Part shown: positions 1-8,511 of the stretch, piece by piece
Numbering within the stretch: the first letter of the stretch is position 1
Layout of the letters: every line of letters begins with the position of its first letter
Assembly: GCA_004211885.1 (NCBI GenBank)
Contig: SHBV01000021.1
Span: 1 to 50,132 of the forward strand
Length of the DNA: 50,132 nucleotides
Reading direction: 5' to 3'
DNA from: Verrucomicrobiaceae bacterium
GTDB taxonomy: Bacteria > Verrucomicrobiota > Verrucomicrobiia > Verrucomicrobiales > DEV007
Translations under genes and position numbers: made by a program
Notes under the pieces: generated by a model
Told to the model about the DNA's origin: nothing
What the model saw: only the letters and a program-made list of their open reading frames with translations
The model's database searches: none

Positions 1-126
1 AAAGCAGCCAAGAAAACCACTAAGAAAGCAGCCAAGAAAGCCACTAAGAAAACCACTAAGAAAACCACTAAGAAAGCCACTAAGAAAACCACTAAGAAAA
101 CCACTAAGAAAGCCACTAAAAGGAGA
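1..126 (+). repeat. Imperfect 12-bp tandem repeats
   Basis: The DNA coding the lysine-rich tail consists of imperfect 12-bp units of the type AAGAAAACCACT or AAGAAAGCCACT, repeated about ten times. The repeat is in frame, so the number of units can change without breaking the gene. Confidence 0.8.
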
Positions 127-135
127 AAAACTTAG
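1..135 (+). CDS. C-terminal end of a lysine-rich protein (partial)
   Basis: Frame 1 is open from the first base to a TAG at 133-135. It encodes about 44 residues made almost only of Lys, Ala and Thr in four- to five-residue steps such as KKTT and KKAT, ending in KRRKT. Tails like this occur in bacterial histone H1-like proteins. However, the stop lies only 9 bp before actD, and the gene that normally precedes actD is actC, an NrfD-like membrane subunit. The tail could therefore be a basic extension of ActC or the end of a separate H1-like protein. The upstream sequence needed to decide is outside the window. The reading frame is certain and the identity is open. Confidence 0.6.
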   Translation, partial: KAAKKTTKKAAKKATKKTTKKTTKKATKKTTKKTTKKATKRRKT

Positions 136-144
136 ATCAACGTA

Positions 145-696
145 TTGAGTACATTAAAGAGAGTTCATGGCTACATAGCCGAGTTTGAAACTGCGCGTGA
201 TGTTTATCACGCCGCAGAGAAGGTTCGTGATGCCGGATTCAAGGATTGGGATGTTCACTCTCCATTTCCTATTCATGGTCTTGATGGTGCTATGGGACTC
301 AAAAAATCATCACTCTCATGGTTCGTATTCATTGGAGGTGCGACTGGCACTCTAACGGCGTTCTTATTGCAGTTCGTTACTCAGGTTTTAATTTATCCGA
401 CGTTCGTTCAGGACAAGCCAGCCAATATAGGTACTTTGCCTGCGTTCTTTCCTGTGATGTTTGAATTGACCGTTTTATTCTCTGCTTTTACTGCGCTCTT
501 TGGGAGTATGATACTGAACAGACTACCAAGATGGAATCATCCACTCTTTGAGAGTGAGCAATTTGGGCGCTTTTCAGATGATGCTTTCTTCTTATGTATT
601 GAGGCGCGTGACCCACAATTCTCAAAAGATGAAACCCTTAAAATGCTCAAGGACATTGGAGGCAAGAGCATAGAACTAATAGAAGACGATATTTAA
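145..696 (+). CDS. actD: Alternative complex III subunit ActD (DUF3341)
   Basis: This 183-residue protein matches the ActD/DUF3341 subunit of alternative complex III, the quinol:cytochrome c oxidoreductase that replaces bc1 in many bacteria. A soluble N-terminal part with the early GYIAEF motif is followed by two membrane segments (about residues 57-83 and 99-124) and a soluble tail. This layout is typical of the family. The start is a TTG, because no ATG fits before the conserved N-terminus; an AGGAG at 121-125 is rather far upstream. actE begins 4 bp after the stop and actF follows, which confirms the complex. The genes for ActA, ActB and ActC must lie to the left of the window. Confidence 0.88.
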   Translation: MSTLKRVHGYIAEFETARDVYHAAEKVRDAGFKDWDVHSPFPIHGLDGAMGLKKSSLSWFVFIGGATGTLTAFLLQFVTQVLIYPTFVQDKPANIGTLPAFFPVMFELTVLFSAFTALFGSMILNRLPRWNHPLFESEQFGRFSDDAFFLCIEARDPQFSKDETLKMLKDIGGKSIELIEDDI

Positions 697-700
697 ATTT

Positions 701-1405
701 ATGCGTTATATTTTCCTCGCAACAATTCTTGGCGGAGTGCTCATTTTGGGCATGTTCGGCTTGCGGGGTCATAAGTTTAATGAGACGCCAGTTGAGATTT
801 TTCCTGACATGGATCGTCAGGACAGGGTGAATGCTCAGAGCCGTTCAGACTTCTTTGCTGATGGAGTTGGATCTCGTAAACCTGTCAACGGAACTGTGCC
901 AGTTGGGTTCAGTGTTCCCGAAGTTGCCGCGAATGTGGGGGACGCGATCGTTGATGGATTTTCTCTGAAAGGTAATTATTTTAACTCTGGCCAGATAGGA
1001 GATTATTATGGTGATGGTTTGCCTGAGGAGATTGAAATGGATAAAGATTTTCTCATCCGAGGGAAGCAAAGGTATGGAATATATTGTGCGATTTGCCATG
1101 CCGATTCAGGTAACGGGAATGGCCGAGTCCGGTCTTTTGGTCCCAATGGGGGCCAGATTCCAATAGCCAATCTTCATGACGCTAAGTTCTCTGACCCGTC
1201 AAATCCAGAATACCGTCCTGATGGAGAAATATTCGAGATTATTACCATCGGAAGAGGACTAATGGGTCCCTACGGTGGAGCTATTCCAGCCAAGGACAGG
1301 TGGGCAATCATTGCATATATGAGGGCGTTGCAGAATGCAAAAATTAATGCGGAAAAACAGCAGGGCAAGGAGCCCGCAGAAAGTCAAACGACTTCAACTG
1401 AATAA
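701..1405 (+). CDS. actE: Alternative complex III monohaem cytochrome c, ActE
   Basis: This 234-residue protein has an N-terminal membrane anchor (about residues 3-21) and one haem c site, CAICH, with Cys129, Cys132 and His133. Met188 in a GLMGPYGG segment is the likely sixth haem ligand. It matches ActE, the small cytochrome that passes electrons out of alternative complex III on the periplasmic side. The C-terminal 25 residues are polar and probably disordered. It sits between actD (4 bp gap) and actF (23 bp gap), in one operon. The family assignment is firm from the haem site, the length and the position. Confidence 0.88.
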   Translation: MRYIFLATILGGVLILGMFGLRGHKFNETPVEIFPDMDRQDRVNAQSRSDFFADGVGSRKPVNGTVPVGFSVPEVAANVGDAIVDGFSLKGNYFNSGQIGDYYGDGLPEEIEMDKDFLIRGKQRYGIYCAICHADSGNGNGRVRSFGPNGGQIPIANLHDAKFSDPSNPEYRPDGEIFEIITIGRGLMGPYGGAIPAKDRWAIIAYMRALQNAKINAEKQQGKEPAESQTTSTE

Positions 1406-1428
1406 ACTTAATCAACAAAGAATTAGAA

Positions 1429-2703
1429 ATGTCCGATCATGGAGTAACACTGACCGACCTTCCTCTTGAAGGGGAAAGGGTTGATGTCTCGAAGTTCTCA
1501 AAGGTCATCAAGGTCGCGGGTCTGATTGGAGCTATTACTTTGGCCATAAGTTTAATTATTTTATTCCTAGGCAGTGGACCATTGAGGGAGTCATTTTCCT
1601 ATTCATGGCTCTTTGCTTGCTACTATTTTTTCACTATCGCTGTGGGTGGACTTTTTTGGGTTCTCTTACATCATGTATCCAATTCTGGTTGGGGAATTGC
1701 AGTGAGAAGAGTCATGGAGCATTTGGCAAATATGTTGCCGTTCTCCTTTATCTTTTTTATACCAATACTCATTCTTCAAGAACCGCGAGAAGCTCTTTAC
1801 GAGTGGATGGAATTATTACGAGTAGCCGAAGCTAACGGTCAAGAACCTGAGTACTTGCTAAAAAATAAAGCGCCATACCTGACCATGGGCTTTTTCCTTT
1901 TTAGGTTTTTCGCTTACGCAGTTTCACTTTCTGGCATCGCATGGCTGATGCGTCATTGGTCCTTGAGTCAGGACAGTACCGGCGACATCAAGTATACGTT
2001 TTTGGCCAGAAGATTCAGTGCTGGTTTCGTGCCAGTTTTTGCAATCTGTTCAACGTTCATGGCCTTTGACCTATTGATGGGATTAGACTGGACTTGGTTT
2101 TCCACCATGTGGGGTGTATATATTTTTGCTGGATCAGCCCTAAGTTCGATGGCAGTGATCATTCTCACAGTGACATTTCTGCGAAGCAAAGGCTCTCTGA
2201 ATAAAGTCGTTTCAATCGAGCACTACCATATTATGGGTAAACTGATGTTCGCCTTCACTGTGTTCTGGGCTTATATCTCATTTAGCCAGTTCTTCCTGTA
2301 TTGGTATGCAAAAATCACTGAGGAAACTAAATTTTACATTCTCCGCAATACTGAGGGATGGCATTACGTCAGTATTTTCCTAGTTTTTGGCCATTTTATA
2401 ATTCCGTTTATTTTTCTTCTTCGTCAACAGGCCAAAAAAGATATGAGGCAAATTTGCGCGGCATCTTGCTGGGTCCTCTTAGTGCATCTCATCGATATTT
2501 ACTGGATCATTATGCCCGAGAGAGGTCCTTCCATTACGGGAGGTGAAAAACTCATGATCCCTTATGGAATTCTTATTGATGCGCTTGCTTTCATAGCAGT
2601 TGGAAGTTGCATGGTATGGATCTTTCTAAGATCCATAGGAAAGTATAGTATTTATCCGCCAAGAGATCCGAGACTACTTGAATCAACTAGACTCGTTAAC
2701 TAA
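1429..2703 (+). CDS. actF: Alternative complex III membrane subunit ActF
   Basis: This 424-residue integral membrane protein has about ten hydrophobic segments and no cofactor motif. It matches ActF, the NrfD-like membrane subunit of alternative complex III that forms part of the quinol-binding membrane core together with ActC. Several charged residues lie inside or beside helices, as in other ActF proteins. It ends the ACIII part of the operon. A cupredoxin gene starts 17 bp after its stop, so electron carrier genes follow directly. Confidence 0.87.
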   Translation: MSDHGVTLTDLPLEGERVDVSKFSKVIKVAGLIGAITLAISLIILFLGSGPLRESFSYSWLFACYYFFTIAVGGLFWVLLHHVSNSGWGIAVRRVMEHLANMLPFSFIFFIPILILQEPREALYEWMELLRVAEANGQEPEYLLKNKAPYLTMGFFLFRFFAYAVSLSGIAWLMRHWSLSQDSTGDIKYTFLARRFSAGFVPVFAICSTFMAFDLLMGLDWTWFSTMWGVYIFAGSALSSMAVIILTVTFLRSKGSLNKVVSIEHYHIMGKLMFAFTVFWAYISFSQFFLYWYAKITEETKFYILRNTEGWHYVSIFLVFGHFIIPFIFLLRQQAKKDMRQICAASCWVLLVHLIDIYWIIMPERGPSITGGEKLMIPYGILIDALAFIAVGSCMVWIFLRSIGKYSIYPPRDPRLLESTRLVN

Positions 2704-2720
2704 TAACTAAATGTATTAAA

Positions 2721-3494
2721 TTGAGTAACACCGTAGACAGTTCACCCCTCCAGCGATTAGGCGTCTTCCTTTTAGGATTGATGGCATTTGTAGCTTTTGG
2801 CCTAGTGGCTTGGATCGGCTTCAAAGTGAGTGGTGCTGATAATGATTCCAATTATGCCAAACAGAGTGAGGATAGAATTGCCAAAGTGATGGCTAGTGAC
2901 AAAGCTCAGGAAGGAGCCATTATTCCTAACGAGTCAGATCTCGAAAAATTTGCCAATGATTCTTCAACTCAAAAACCGAAGGTGACAAAAAAACCAGTAC
3001 CTGGGACGGAGGCACATAATAAATGGATGGAAGAACTGGCAGCTAAACAGGCCGCCAATGCTCCTAAAGTAGTTGAGCCTACTGAAGACAAACCCAAAGA
3101 GGAGGCTCCGGTCAAGTTGACCCTTAAGGCAGTAGGGAATCCACCTGGCACAATGAAATTTGAAAATGCTGACCTTAGCGTTAAGGCTGGTTCTAAAGTA
3201 ATACTAACATTTGAGAATCCAGACGTCCTTCAACATAATTTTGTTTTGACAAGGATTGGAAAGAAGGATGCTGTCGGAGCGTTAGCTGATGCTATGCTCA
3301 CGGATCCTGAAGCTTTAAAGAAACAATACGTACCCGAATCGGATGATGTCATTGCTAGCACTAAACTCGTGAATCCTGCGCAGTCTGAAGTCATTGAGTT
3401 CACTTTGCCGAATGAGCCTGGAGACTATCCGTACATTTGTACTTTTCCGGGTCATTGGAGATTAATGAATGGAATACTCAAAGTAACTAAATAA
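2721..3494 (+). CDS. Membrane-tethered azurin-like cupredoxin
   Basis: The 257-residue protein has one N-terminal membrane helix (about residues 12-34). A Lys/Glu/Pro-rich linker to about residue 130 follows, then a C-terminal cupredoxin domain. The type 1 copper ligands are visible: His172 in QHNFVL, then Cys240, His245 and Met249 in the segment CTFPGHWRLM, which is the azurin pattern. The long linker would let the copper domain reach between complexes in the periplasm. Placed between ACIII and oxidase genes, it is probably the electron shuttle between them. The start is TTG, because the ATG at 2711 is followed at once by a stop codon. It could also be called an auracyanin-like protein. Confidence 0.85.
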   Translation: MSNTVDSSPLQRLGVFLLGLMAFVAFGLVAWIGFKVSGADNDSNYAKQSEDRIAKVMASDKAQEGAIIPNESDLEKFANDSSTQKPKVTKKPVPGTEAHNKWMEELAAKQAANAPKVVEPTEDKPKEEAPVKLTLKAVGNPPGTMKFENADLSVKAGSKVILTFENPDVLQHNFVLTRIGKKDAVGALADAMLTDPEALKKQYVPESDDVIASTKLVNPAQSEVIEFTLPNEPGDYPYICTFPGHWRLMNGILKVTK

Positions 3495-3525
3495 CGATAA
3501 TCAGCGCTAATTAAATTTTATCCAA

Positions 3526-4965
3526 ATGCCACAAGATAACGTAGCTCAAGAAGATATACAGCACCGAACGGCCATAGACAGGTCAGTTCGGTTTCCTGTT
3601 CTATTCTTCATAACGAGCGCCGCTGTTTGGTTAGTTGTGGCTGTGGTCCTTGGTTTTGTGCAGCAAATGAAATTGCATTCTCCAGGTTTCCTTGATCACT
3701 CTTCCTTATATTTTTTGAATTACGGTCGCTCTAATCCCGCATTCATGGGAGCATTGATTTATGGATGGGCGATTCAGGCTGGGATCGGTGTAGGTATTTG
3801 GTTAATGGCCAGACTCTGTAGTGCAGAAGTTAAGAATCCAATAACGCTAATAGTTGCGGGGCACTTTTGGAATCTGGGTGTATTAATCGGTGTTCTGGGA
3901 ATTTTAACAGGCCATGGAACTTCAATCGAATGGCTGGCTTTTCCGAAGGCAGTTTGGCCTATACTTTGTGGAGCCTTTTCACTGGTTGTGATTTGGCTTA
4001 TCACAATGTTTCATCGTAGGCAGGACAAAGAAGTATATATATCGGTTTGGTATATCCTTGGAGCATGTTTTTGGTTTCCTTGGATTTTTATAACTGCTAA
4101 TCTTTTTATCCATATTTTTCCAGGATCAGCCGTGGCAAAAGCGGCAACTAATGCCTGGTTCATGGGGAGCATGATTTATTTATTCTTTGCTCCTATTGGA
4201 CTTGCCAGCGCCTATTACATTATTCCAAAAATTATTGGACGTCCCGTGCATTCGGCTCAGTTAGGCTACTACGGTTTCTGGGGACTGGCTGTGTTTGGGG
4301 GTTGGACAGGAATACAAAAGTTCATGGGAGGTCCATTGCCAGCTTGGATGCCAGCGGTTTCAGGCGCAGCGGTCATATTTATGCTGATTCCTGTCCTCAT
4401 AGTGACTATTAACCAACTCATGACGTTACGGGGAAATCAATCAGCACTCAATTCGAGTCCGGCCCTACGTTTTACAGTCGCAGGAATTTCATTCTTTGTT
4501 ATCTATTGTATTTTTTCAGCATTAAGCTCTTTCCTCTTAGTAGGAAAGTTCACTCAGCTCAGTCTCACGTCGATTGGAACGCAGATACTTGCTGTTTTTG
4601 GATTCTTTTCGATGATCATGTTTGGCGCCATTTATTTTATAATTCCTCGTCTAACAGGAAGTGAATGGCCAAGTTTGAAAAAGATAAATTCTCACTTCAT
4701 TATTTCTATTTATGCGATGGGTACTCTTCTAATTATGAATTATTTTGGTGGAGTATGGCAATCCAGCGCATATGCAAAATTTGATGCACCATTAGAAAAT
4801 GCAATTGCTGCAGGAAGGCCCTATGCAATTGGTGCATCTGTTGCTTGGGGATTTATTGTATTTTCTACTTTGGGTTTTCTTTTAAATTTAATTTCGATCC
4901 TCTTACGATCCGGTCGCCGTGAGATAGTTTCTAAATTTGTTGGCCATCAGGAAAGCTCAGGTTAA
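3526..4965 (+). CDS. CcoN-like (cbb3 oxidase subunit I) protein without metal ligands
   Basis: The 479-residue protein has about twelve membrane helices and aligns well with CcoN, the haem-copper subunit of cbb3 oxidases. Shared landmarks include YGR near residue 68, YYIIPK near 234 and IIPRL near 376. Every position that binds metal in CcoN is changed here. The low-spin haem histidine is Phe73 and the first CuB histidine is Gly214. The CuB His-His pair is Gln264-Lys265, and the two haem histidines of the last ligand helix are Thr352 and Ile354. It therefore cannot form a normal haem b or haem-CuB site. It is followed 14 bp later by a CcoO-like gene, so it probably acts as a membrane scaffold. 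The alignment was made by eye. Confidence 0.82.
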   Translation: MPQDNVAQEDIQHRTAIDRSVRFPVLFFITSAAVWLVVAVVLGFVQQMKLHSPGFLDHSSLYFLNYGRSNPAFMGALIYGWAIQAGIGVGIWLMARLCSAEVKNPITLIVAGHFWNLGVLIGVLGILTGHGTSIEWLAFPKAVWPILCGAFSLVVIWLITMFHRRQDKEVYISVWYILGACFWFPWIFITANLFIHIFPGSAVAKAATNAWFMGSMIYLFFAPIGLASAYYIIPKIIGRPVHSAQLGYYGFWGLAVFGGWTGIQKFMGGPLPAWMPAVSGAAVIFMLIPVLIVTINQLMTLRGNQSALNSSPALRFTVAGISFFVIYCIFSALSSFLLVGKFTQLSLTSIGTQILAVFGFFSMIMFGAIYFIIPRLTGSEWPSLKKINSHFIISIYAMGTLLIMNYFGGVWQSSAYAKFDAPLENAIAAGRPYAIGASVAWGFIVFSTLGFLLNLISILLRSGRREIVSKFVGHQESSG

Positions 4966-4979
4966 TCGACTAATAGGTA

Positions 4980-5675
4980 ATGAATTCACTACGACCATTT
5001 ATTCTGGGCATAACAGCAACGTTTTTCGTGCCATGGCTTTGCTTAATTGTTATTCCGTATAATAAAATGAAGGCGAAACCAGTCGAGTGGACTGATGATG
5101 AAACCGGAAAGTTATACACTTATCCTGCCGGCAAACCCAATATTTTCAAACAGGGTCAAATTATTTATGCTCAGGAAGGTTGTGCTCATTGCCATACACA
5201 AATGATTCGTCCGACTTACATGGGATATGAATCATGGAGGCCTGATTTTGGAAAAGAAGGGACTGTAGAATTACCTATCAGGATAAGAGAGACTCGTTCA
5301 GGGGATTATGATGGTGAACAATTTGCGTATCTCGGTGTTCAAAGAATTGGTCCAGACCTTAGTAATGTAGGTTATCGTCACGATGAGCAGTGGCATCATG
5401 AGCACCTATTTAATCCTCAGTCTAAGAGAAGCTTTTCAATGATGCCATCGTTTAGGCATCTTTATGATAAAAGAAAAATTAAAGGGCAAAAATCCGATAG
5501 TGCATTGACAAACGCAGAGCTTGAAGATGATGAAGTCGGTGAATATGAAATCGTTCCTACTGAAAGAGCGGAAGCGTTGGTAGGATATTTAATGACTCTT
5601 AAAAAGGACGATCCATTTTCTAATCTTTCAGAAGATAAATCTGAAAATAATAAAAGTGACGTTAAAGCTAAGTAG
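4980..5675 (+). CDS. CcoO-like monohaem cytochrome c
   Basis: The 231-residue protein has an N-terminal anchor (about residues 7-26) and a haem c site CAHCH at Cys68, Cys71 and His72, followed by TQMIRP as in CcoO of cbb3 oxidases. GVQRIGPDL near residue 119 and the SMMPSF segment near 152, whose Met is the probable haem ligand, are also CcoO hallmarks. In true cbb3 oxidases this subunit feeds electrons to CcoN. Here the neighbouring CcoN-like protein has no haem sites, so this cytochrome more likely relays electrons from ACIII toward the aa3 oxidase encoded downstream. The 28-residue C-terminal tail is charged. Confidence 0.85.
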   Translation: MNSLRPFILGITATFFVPWLCLIVIPYNKMKAKPVEWTDDETGKLYTYPAGKPNIFKQGQIIYAQEGCAHCHTQMIRPTYMGYESWRPDFGKEGTVELPIRIRETRSGDYDGEQFAYLGVQRIGPDLSNVGYRHDEQWHHEHLFNPQSKRSFSMMPSFRHLYDKRKIKGQKSDSALTNAELEDDEVGEYEIVPTERAEALVGYLMTLKKDDPFSNLSEDKSENNKSDVKAK

Positions 5676-5692
5676 CAGGAAGTATTGATCCA

Positions 5693-6493
5693 ATGAGTGA
5701 GCAACAAGAAAATCGAGACTACGATCACAAAAAAAGTGTTCGAGACAGTGCTTCTATTGCAAATAATCAAACTGAGGAAAATTCGAAACCTCAACAAGGG
5801 ACAGAACCTTTCCCAGTATGGCTCCTCATCATTTGTGGGATTATTTTAATTGTAGGAGGAACGTACGTTGGAGCAAATAGTGGAGGTTTTGAATTTGCTA
5901 ACAATAGTAAGAGCGGCTACGAGCCGGGCGTGCCTGCTGGTCTTTCTGGTAAAGCTCCAGAACTGAGCGAATTTGAAAAATACGTAAATGGTGGTGAAGC
6001 TGTTTACAAAGCCGTATGCAATGGTTGCCATCAAGCCACTGGCGCTGGGCAGGGACAGATCCCGCCTCTCTTAGAATCCGAGTGGATCACAAACGGCACT
6101 GAGCGTTTTGCTCAAATAGTATTAAATGGAATACGAGGCCCGATAACGGTCAAAGGTGTTTCTTATGGGGGACAAGAAATGCAAGCGCAAAAAGGCGCAT
6201 TAAACGATAAGCAGATAGCTCAAGTCATGACCTATGTGAGATCTAAGTTTGGTAATATTAGTGAGACAGTCGTTACCAAGGAAATGGTAGAAAGTGCTCG
6301 CCAGAAATTTGGTGACCGCCCAACTCAATACACTGCAGGGGAACTATCGCCTGCAGAGACAATGCTCCAAGGAGATCAGCCCGACTGGGTTAGTCCGGAA
6401 GAGCCTGAAGCTGAACCTGAAAATGGAGGGGAATCTGCACAAATTCATTCAGGGCAGATGGGAAATGAACAAATAAATTCTAAAACCGCATAA
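5693..6493 (+). CDS. Membrane-anchored monohaem cytochrome c
   Basis: The 266-residue protein starts with about 38 polar residues, then one membrane helix (about residues 40-61), then a cytochrome c domain with CNGCH at Cys109, Cys112 and His113. The GGQEMQ segment near residue 160 probably supplies the Met ligand. About 60 acidic, disordered residues end the protein. It takes the place of CcoP behind the CcoN- and CcoO-like genes but has one haem instead of the two usual in CcoP. The next gene is oxidase subunit I, 28 bp away. A role as electron donor to the CuA subunit is likely but inferred. Confidence 0.8.
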   Translation: MSEQQENRDYDHKKSVRDSASIANNQTEENSKPQQGTEPFPVWLLIICGIILIVGGTYVGANSGGFEFANNSKSGYEPGVPAGLSGKAPELSEFEKYVNGGEAVYKAVCNGCHQATGAGQGQIPPLLESEWITNGTERFAQIVLNGIRGPITVKGVSYGGQEMQAQKGALNDKQIAQVMTYVRSKFGNISETVVTKEMVESARQKFGDRPTQYTAGELSPAETMLQGDQPDWVSPEEPEAEPENGGESAQIHSGQMGNEQINSKTA

Positions 6494-6521
6494 ATTCATA
6501 CAACTTTAATATCCGAGAACA

Positions 6522-8477
6522 ATGGGGTCAGGAACATCAACAGCAGAATCCGCAAACGAGCATGATCATGACGATCATCACCATGATCTCCCGTTCATAA
6601 AGAAATACCTTTTTTCGACGGACCATAAGATCATTGGTTATCAGTACGGAATCACGGCGCTGATTTTTCTTTTCATTGGATTTTATTTAATGATGGTAAT
6701 GCGCTGGAGCATTGCCAGCCCTGAAAAGCCATTACCTGGAATATTGGCTGCGTTTTTGAATGACGCTTGGCTCAATGATGAAGGAAGAGTCACTGGGGAC
6801 CTCTATAATATGTTTGGTGCGATGCATGGAACAATCATGGTCTTTCTGGGCATTGTACCTTTGGCATTCGGCGCATTTGGTAATTTTGTTACTCCACTGC
6901 AAATAGGAGCACCTGACATGGCATTTCCGCGTCTTAATATGGCGAGTTACTGGTTCTACTTCTTGGGTGGAGTGACGATGTTTGCTAGCTTCTTTATCCC
7001 TTCAGGAGCGGCTGAGGCGGGTTGGACAATGTACTCACCAATTGCGACCACGGCCCAGCTTGACGAACCTAACCTTTGGTACACGGGACAGACTTTCTGG
7101 CTCATTGGGATGATCCTTCTTATCTCATCTTCACTTCTCGGTGCAGTGAATTTTATAACGACTATTATTAATTTAAGGTGTCGTGGAATGACATGGATGC
7201 GACTGCCGTTTTTCGTATGGGCGATGTTAGTCACGGGATTCCTTCTTCTTCTTGCGTTCCCACCATTAGAGGTTGCTGCTCTAATGCAACTCATGGACCG
7301 ATTAGTAGGAGCCAGTTTCTTTATACCGACGGGCCTCAATTTTACAGGAGCTGGCAGTGTGGATGCTGGGCTTTTGGATGTTGCGGGAGGAGGATCTCCT
7401 CTTCTCTATCAGCACCTTTTCTGGTTCTTAGCTCATCCCGAGGTTTACGTTCTAATTTTACCCGCGATAGCTATTGTAGGCGAAATTATACCTGCAAATA
7501 TCAGAAAGCCAATGTGGGGATACAAATCAATGGTTTATGCTGTAATGGTGCTCGGCTTTCTTGCATTTATTGTATGGGCTCACCACATGTATTTGACGGG
7601 AATGGGGAATGTTGTCTCAACTTTTTTCCAAGCAACAACTGTTATAATTTCGATACCTTCAGTGATTTTACTCACGTGTCTCTTCATATCACTCTGGGGA
7701 GGTTCGATTCGATTCACTGTGCCGATGCTTTGGGCTCTGGCCTTTCTTCCGATGTTCGGATTCGGTGGCCTGACTGGTCTACCACTCGCATTTAATTTTA
7801 TAGATCTCCATTTGCACGACACATATTATGTCATTGGACATTTCCATTATATCGTCGCGCCGGGAACGATATTCGGCCTCTTCGCTGGAATATATCATTG
7901 GTTCCCCAAAGCGACTGGAAGAATGATGAATTCCAAGCTGGGACATATGCACTTTTGGCCATCTCTAGTTGCGATGAATGGAATTTTTCTTCCAATGATG
8001 ATTCAAGGGATGAGTGGATTTCATCGGCGCTGGTACGACGGAGGTCTTAATTATGAGCAGATCGCTGGACAGGTTCTTTTTGAAAAGGATTCTATCTTTG
8101 CCAAGCTTTTAAGTAATGTTCCGGGCATCGAATCAGGAAAAACAATTGAAATGATTGATTTAAATCATGTGATGACTTTCTCAGTATGGATTTTGCTCAT
8201 AGGACAATTTCCATTCATATTTAATTTTATATATAGCATATTCAAAGGGAAAAAAGCTGAGTCTGACAACCCCTGGAAAGCAACTACAATTGAGTGGTTA
8301 GCGCCGAATAAGCCTGGGCATGGTAACTTCCTTAGCGAGCCTATTGCATACCGTGGCCCGTACGAATATAGTGTACCTGGTCATGAGAAAGATTACAGCC
8401 CGCAGTTTGAAAGAGGGCCTGACGGGATAATTTTAGGAGAAGAAGATCCAATGGCCGAGTCGGAGGGTTCTGAGTAA
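6522..8477 (+). CDS. ctaD: Cytochrome c oxidase subunit I (aa3, type A1)
   Basis: The 651-residue protein is a full haem-copper oxidase subunit I that reduces oxygen and pumps protons. Ligands are in place: His102 (haem a), His305 and cross-linked Tyr309 in HPEVY, the CuB pair His354-His355, and His440 and His442 in the VIGHFHYIV segment. Glu307 in HPEVY marks the A1 subtype with a D-channel. The N-terminus carries a His/Asp-rich stretch (about residues 13-22) that might bind copper. A roughly 70-residue hydrophilic C-terminal tail follows the last helix. Subunit III begins 34 bp downstream. No SD is obvious at the start, but the conserved region begins at about residue 24, so this ATG fits. 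Confidence 0.95.
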   Translation: MGSGTSTAESANEHDHDDHHHDLPFIKKYLFSTDHKIIGYQYGITALIFLFIGFYLMMVMRWSIASPEKPLPGILAAFLNDAWLNDEGRVTGDLYNMFGAMHGTIMVFLGIVPLAFGAFGNFVTPLQIGAPDMAFPRLNMASYWFYFLGGVTMFASFFIPSGAAEAGWTMYSPIATTAQLDEPNLWYTGQTFWLIGMILLISSSLLGAVNFITTIINLRCRGMTWMRLPFFVWAMLVTGFLLLLAFPPLEVAALMQLMDRLVGASFFIPTGLNFTGAGSVDAGLLDVAGGGSPLLYQHLFWFLAHPEVYVLILPAIAIVGEIIPANIRKPMWGYKSMVYAVMVLGFLAFIVWAHHMYLTGMGNVVSTFFQATTVIISIPSVILLTCLFISLWGGSIRFTVPMLWALAFLPMFGFGGLTGLPLAFNFIDLHLHDTYYVIGHFHYIVAPGTIFGLFAGIYHWFPKATGRMMNSKLGHMHFWPSLVAMNGIFLPMMIQGMSGFHRRWYDGGLNYEQIAGQVLFEKDSIFAKLLSNVPGIESGKTIEMIDLNHVMTFSVWILLIGQFPFIFNFIYSIFKGKKAESDNPWKATTIEWLAPNKPGHGNFLSEPIAYRGPYEYSVPGHEKDYSPQFERGPDGIILGEEDPMAESEGSE

Positions 8478-8511
8478 AATTCTAATCAATTAACTTCAGC
8501 AAAAGCATAAT

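Noticed and set aside
7178..7795. Long out-of-frame open reading frame inside oxidase subunit I
   Set aside because: It overlaps a highly conserved gene in another frame, has Cys/Ser/Arg-rich nonsense composition and no start signal.
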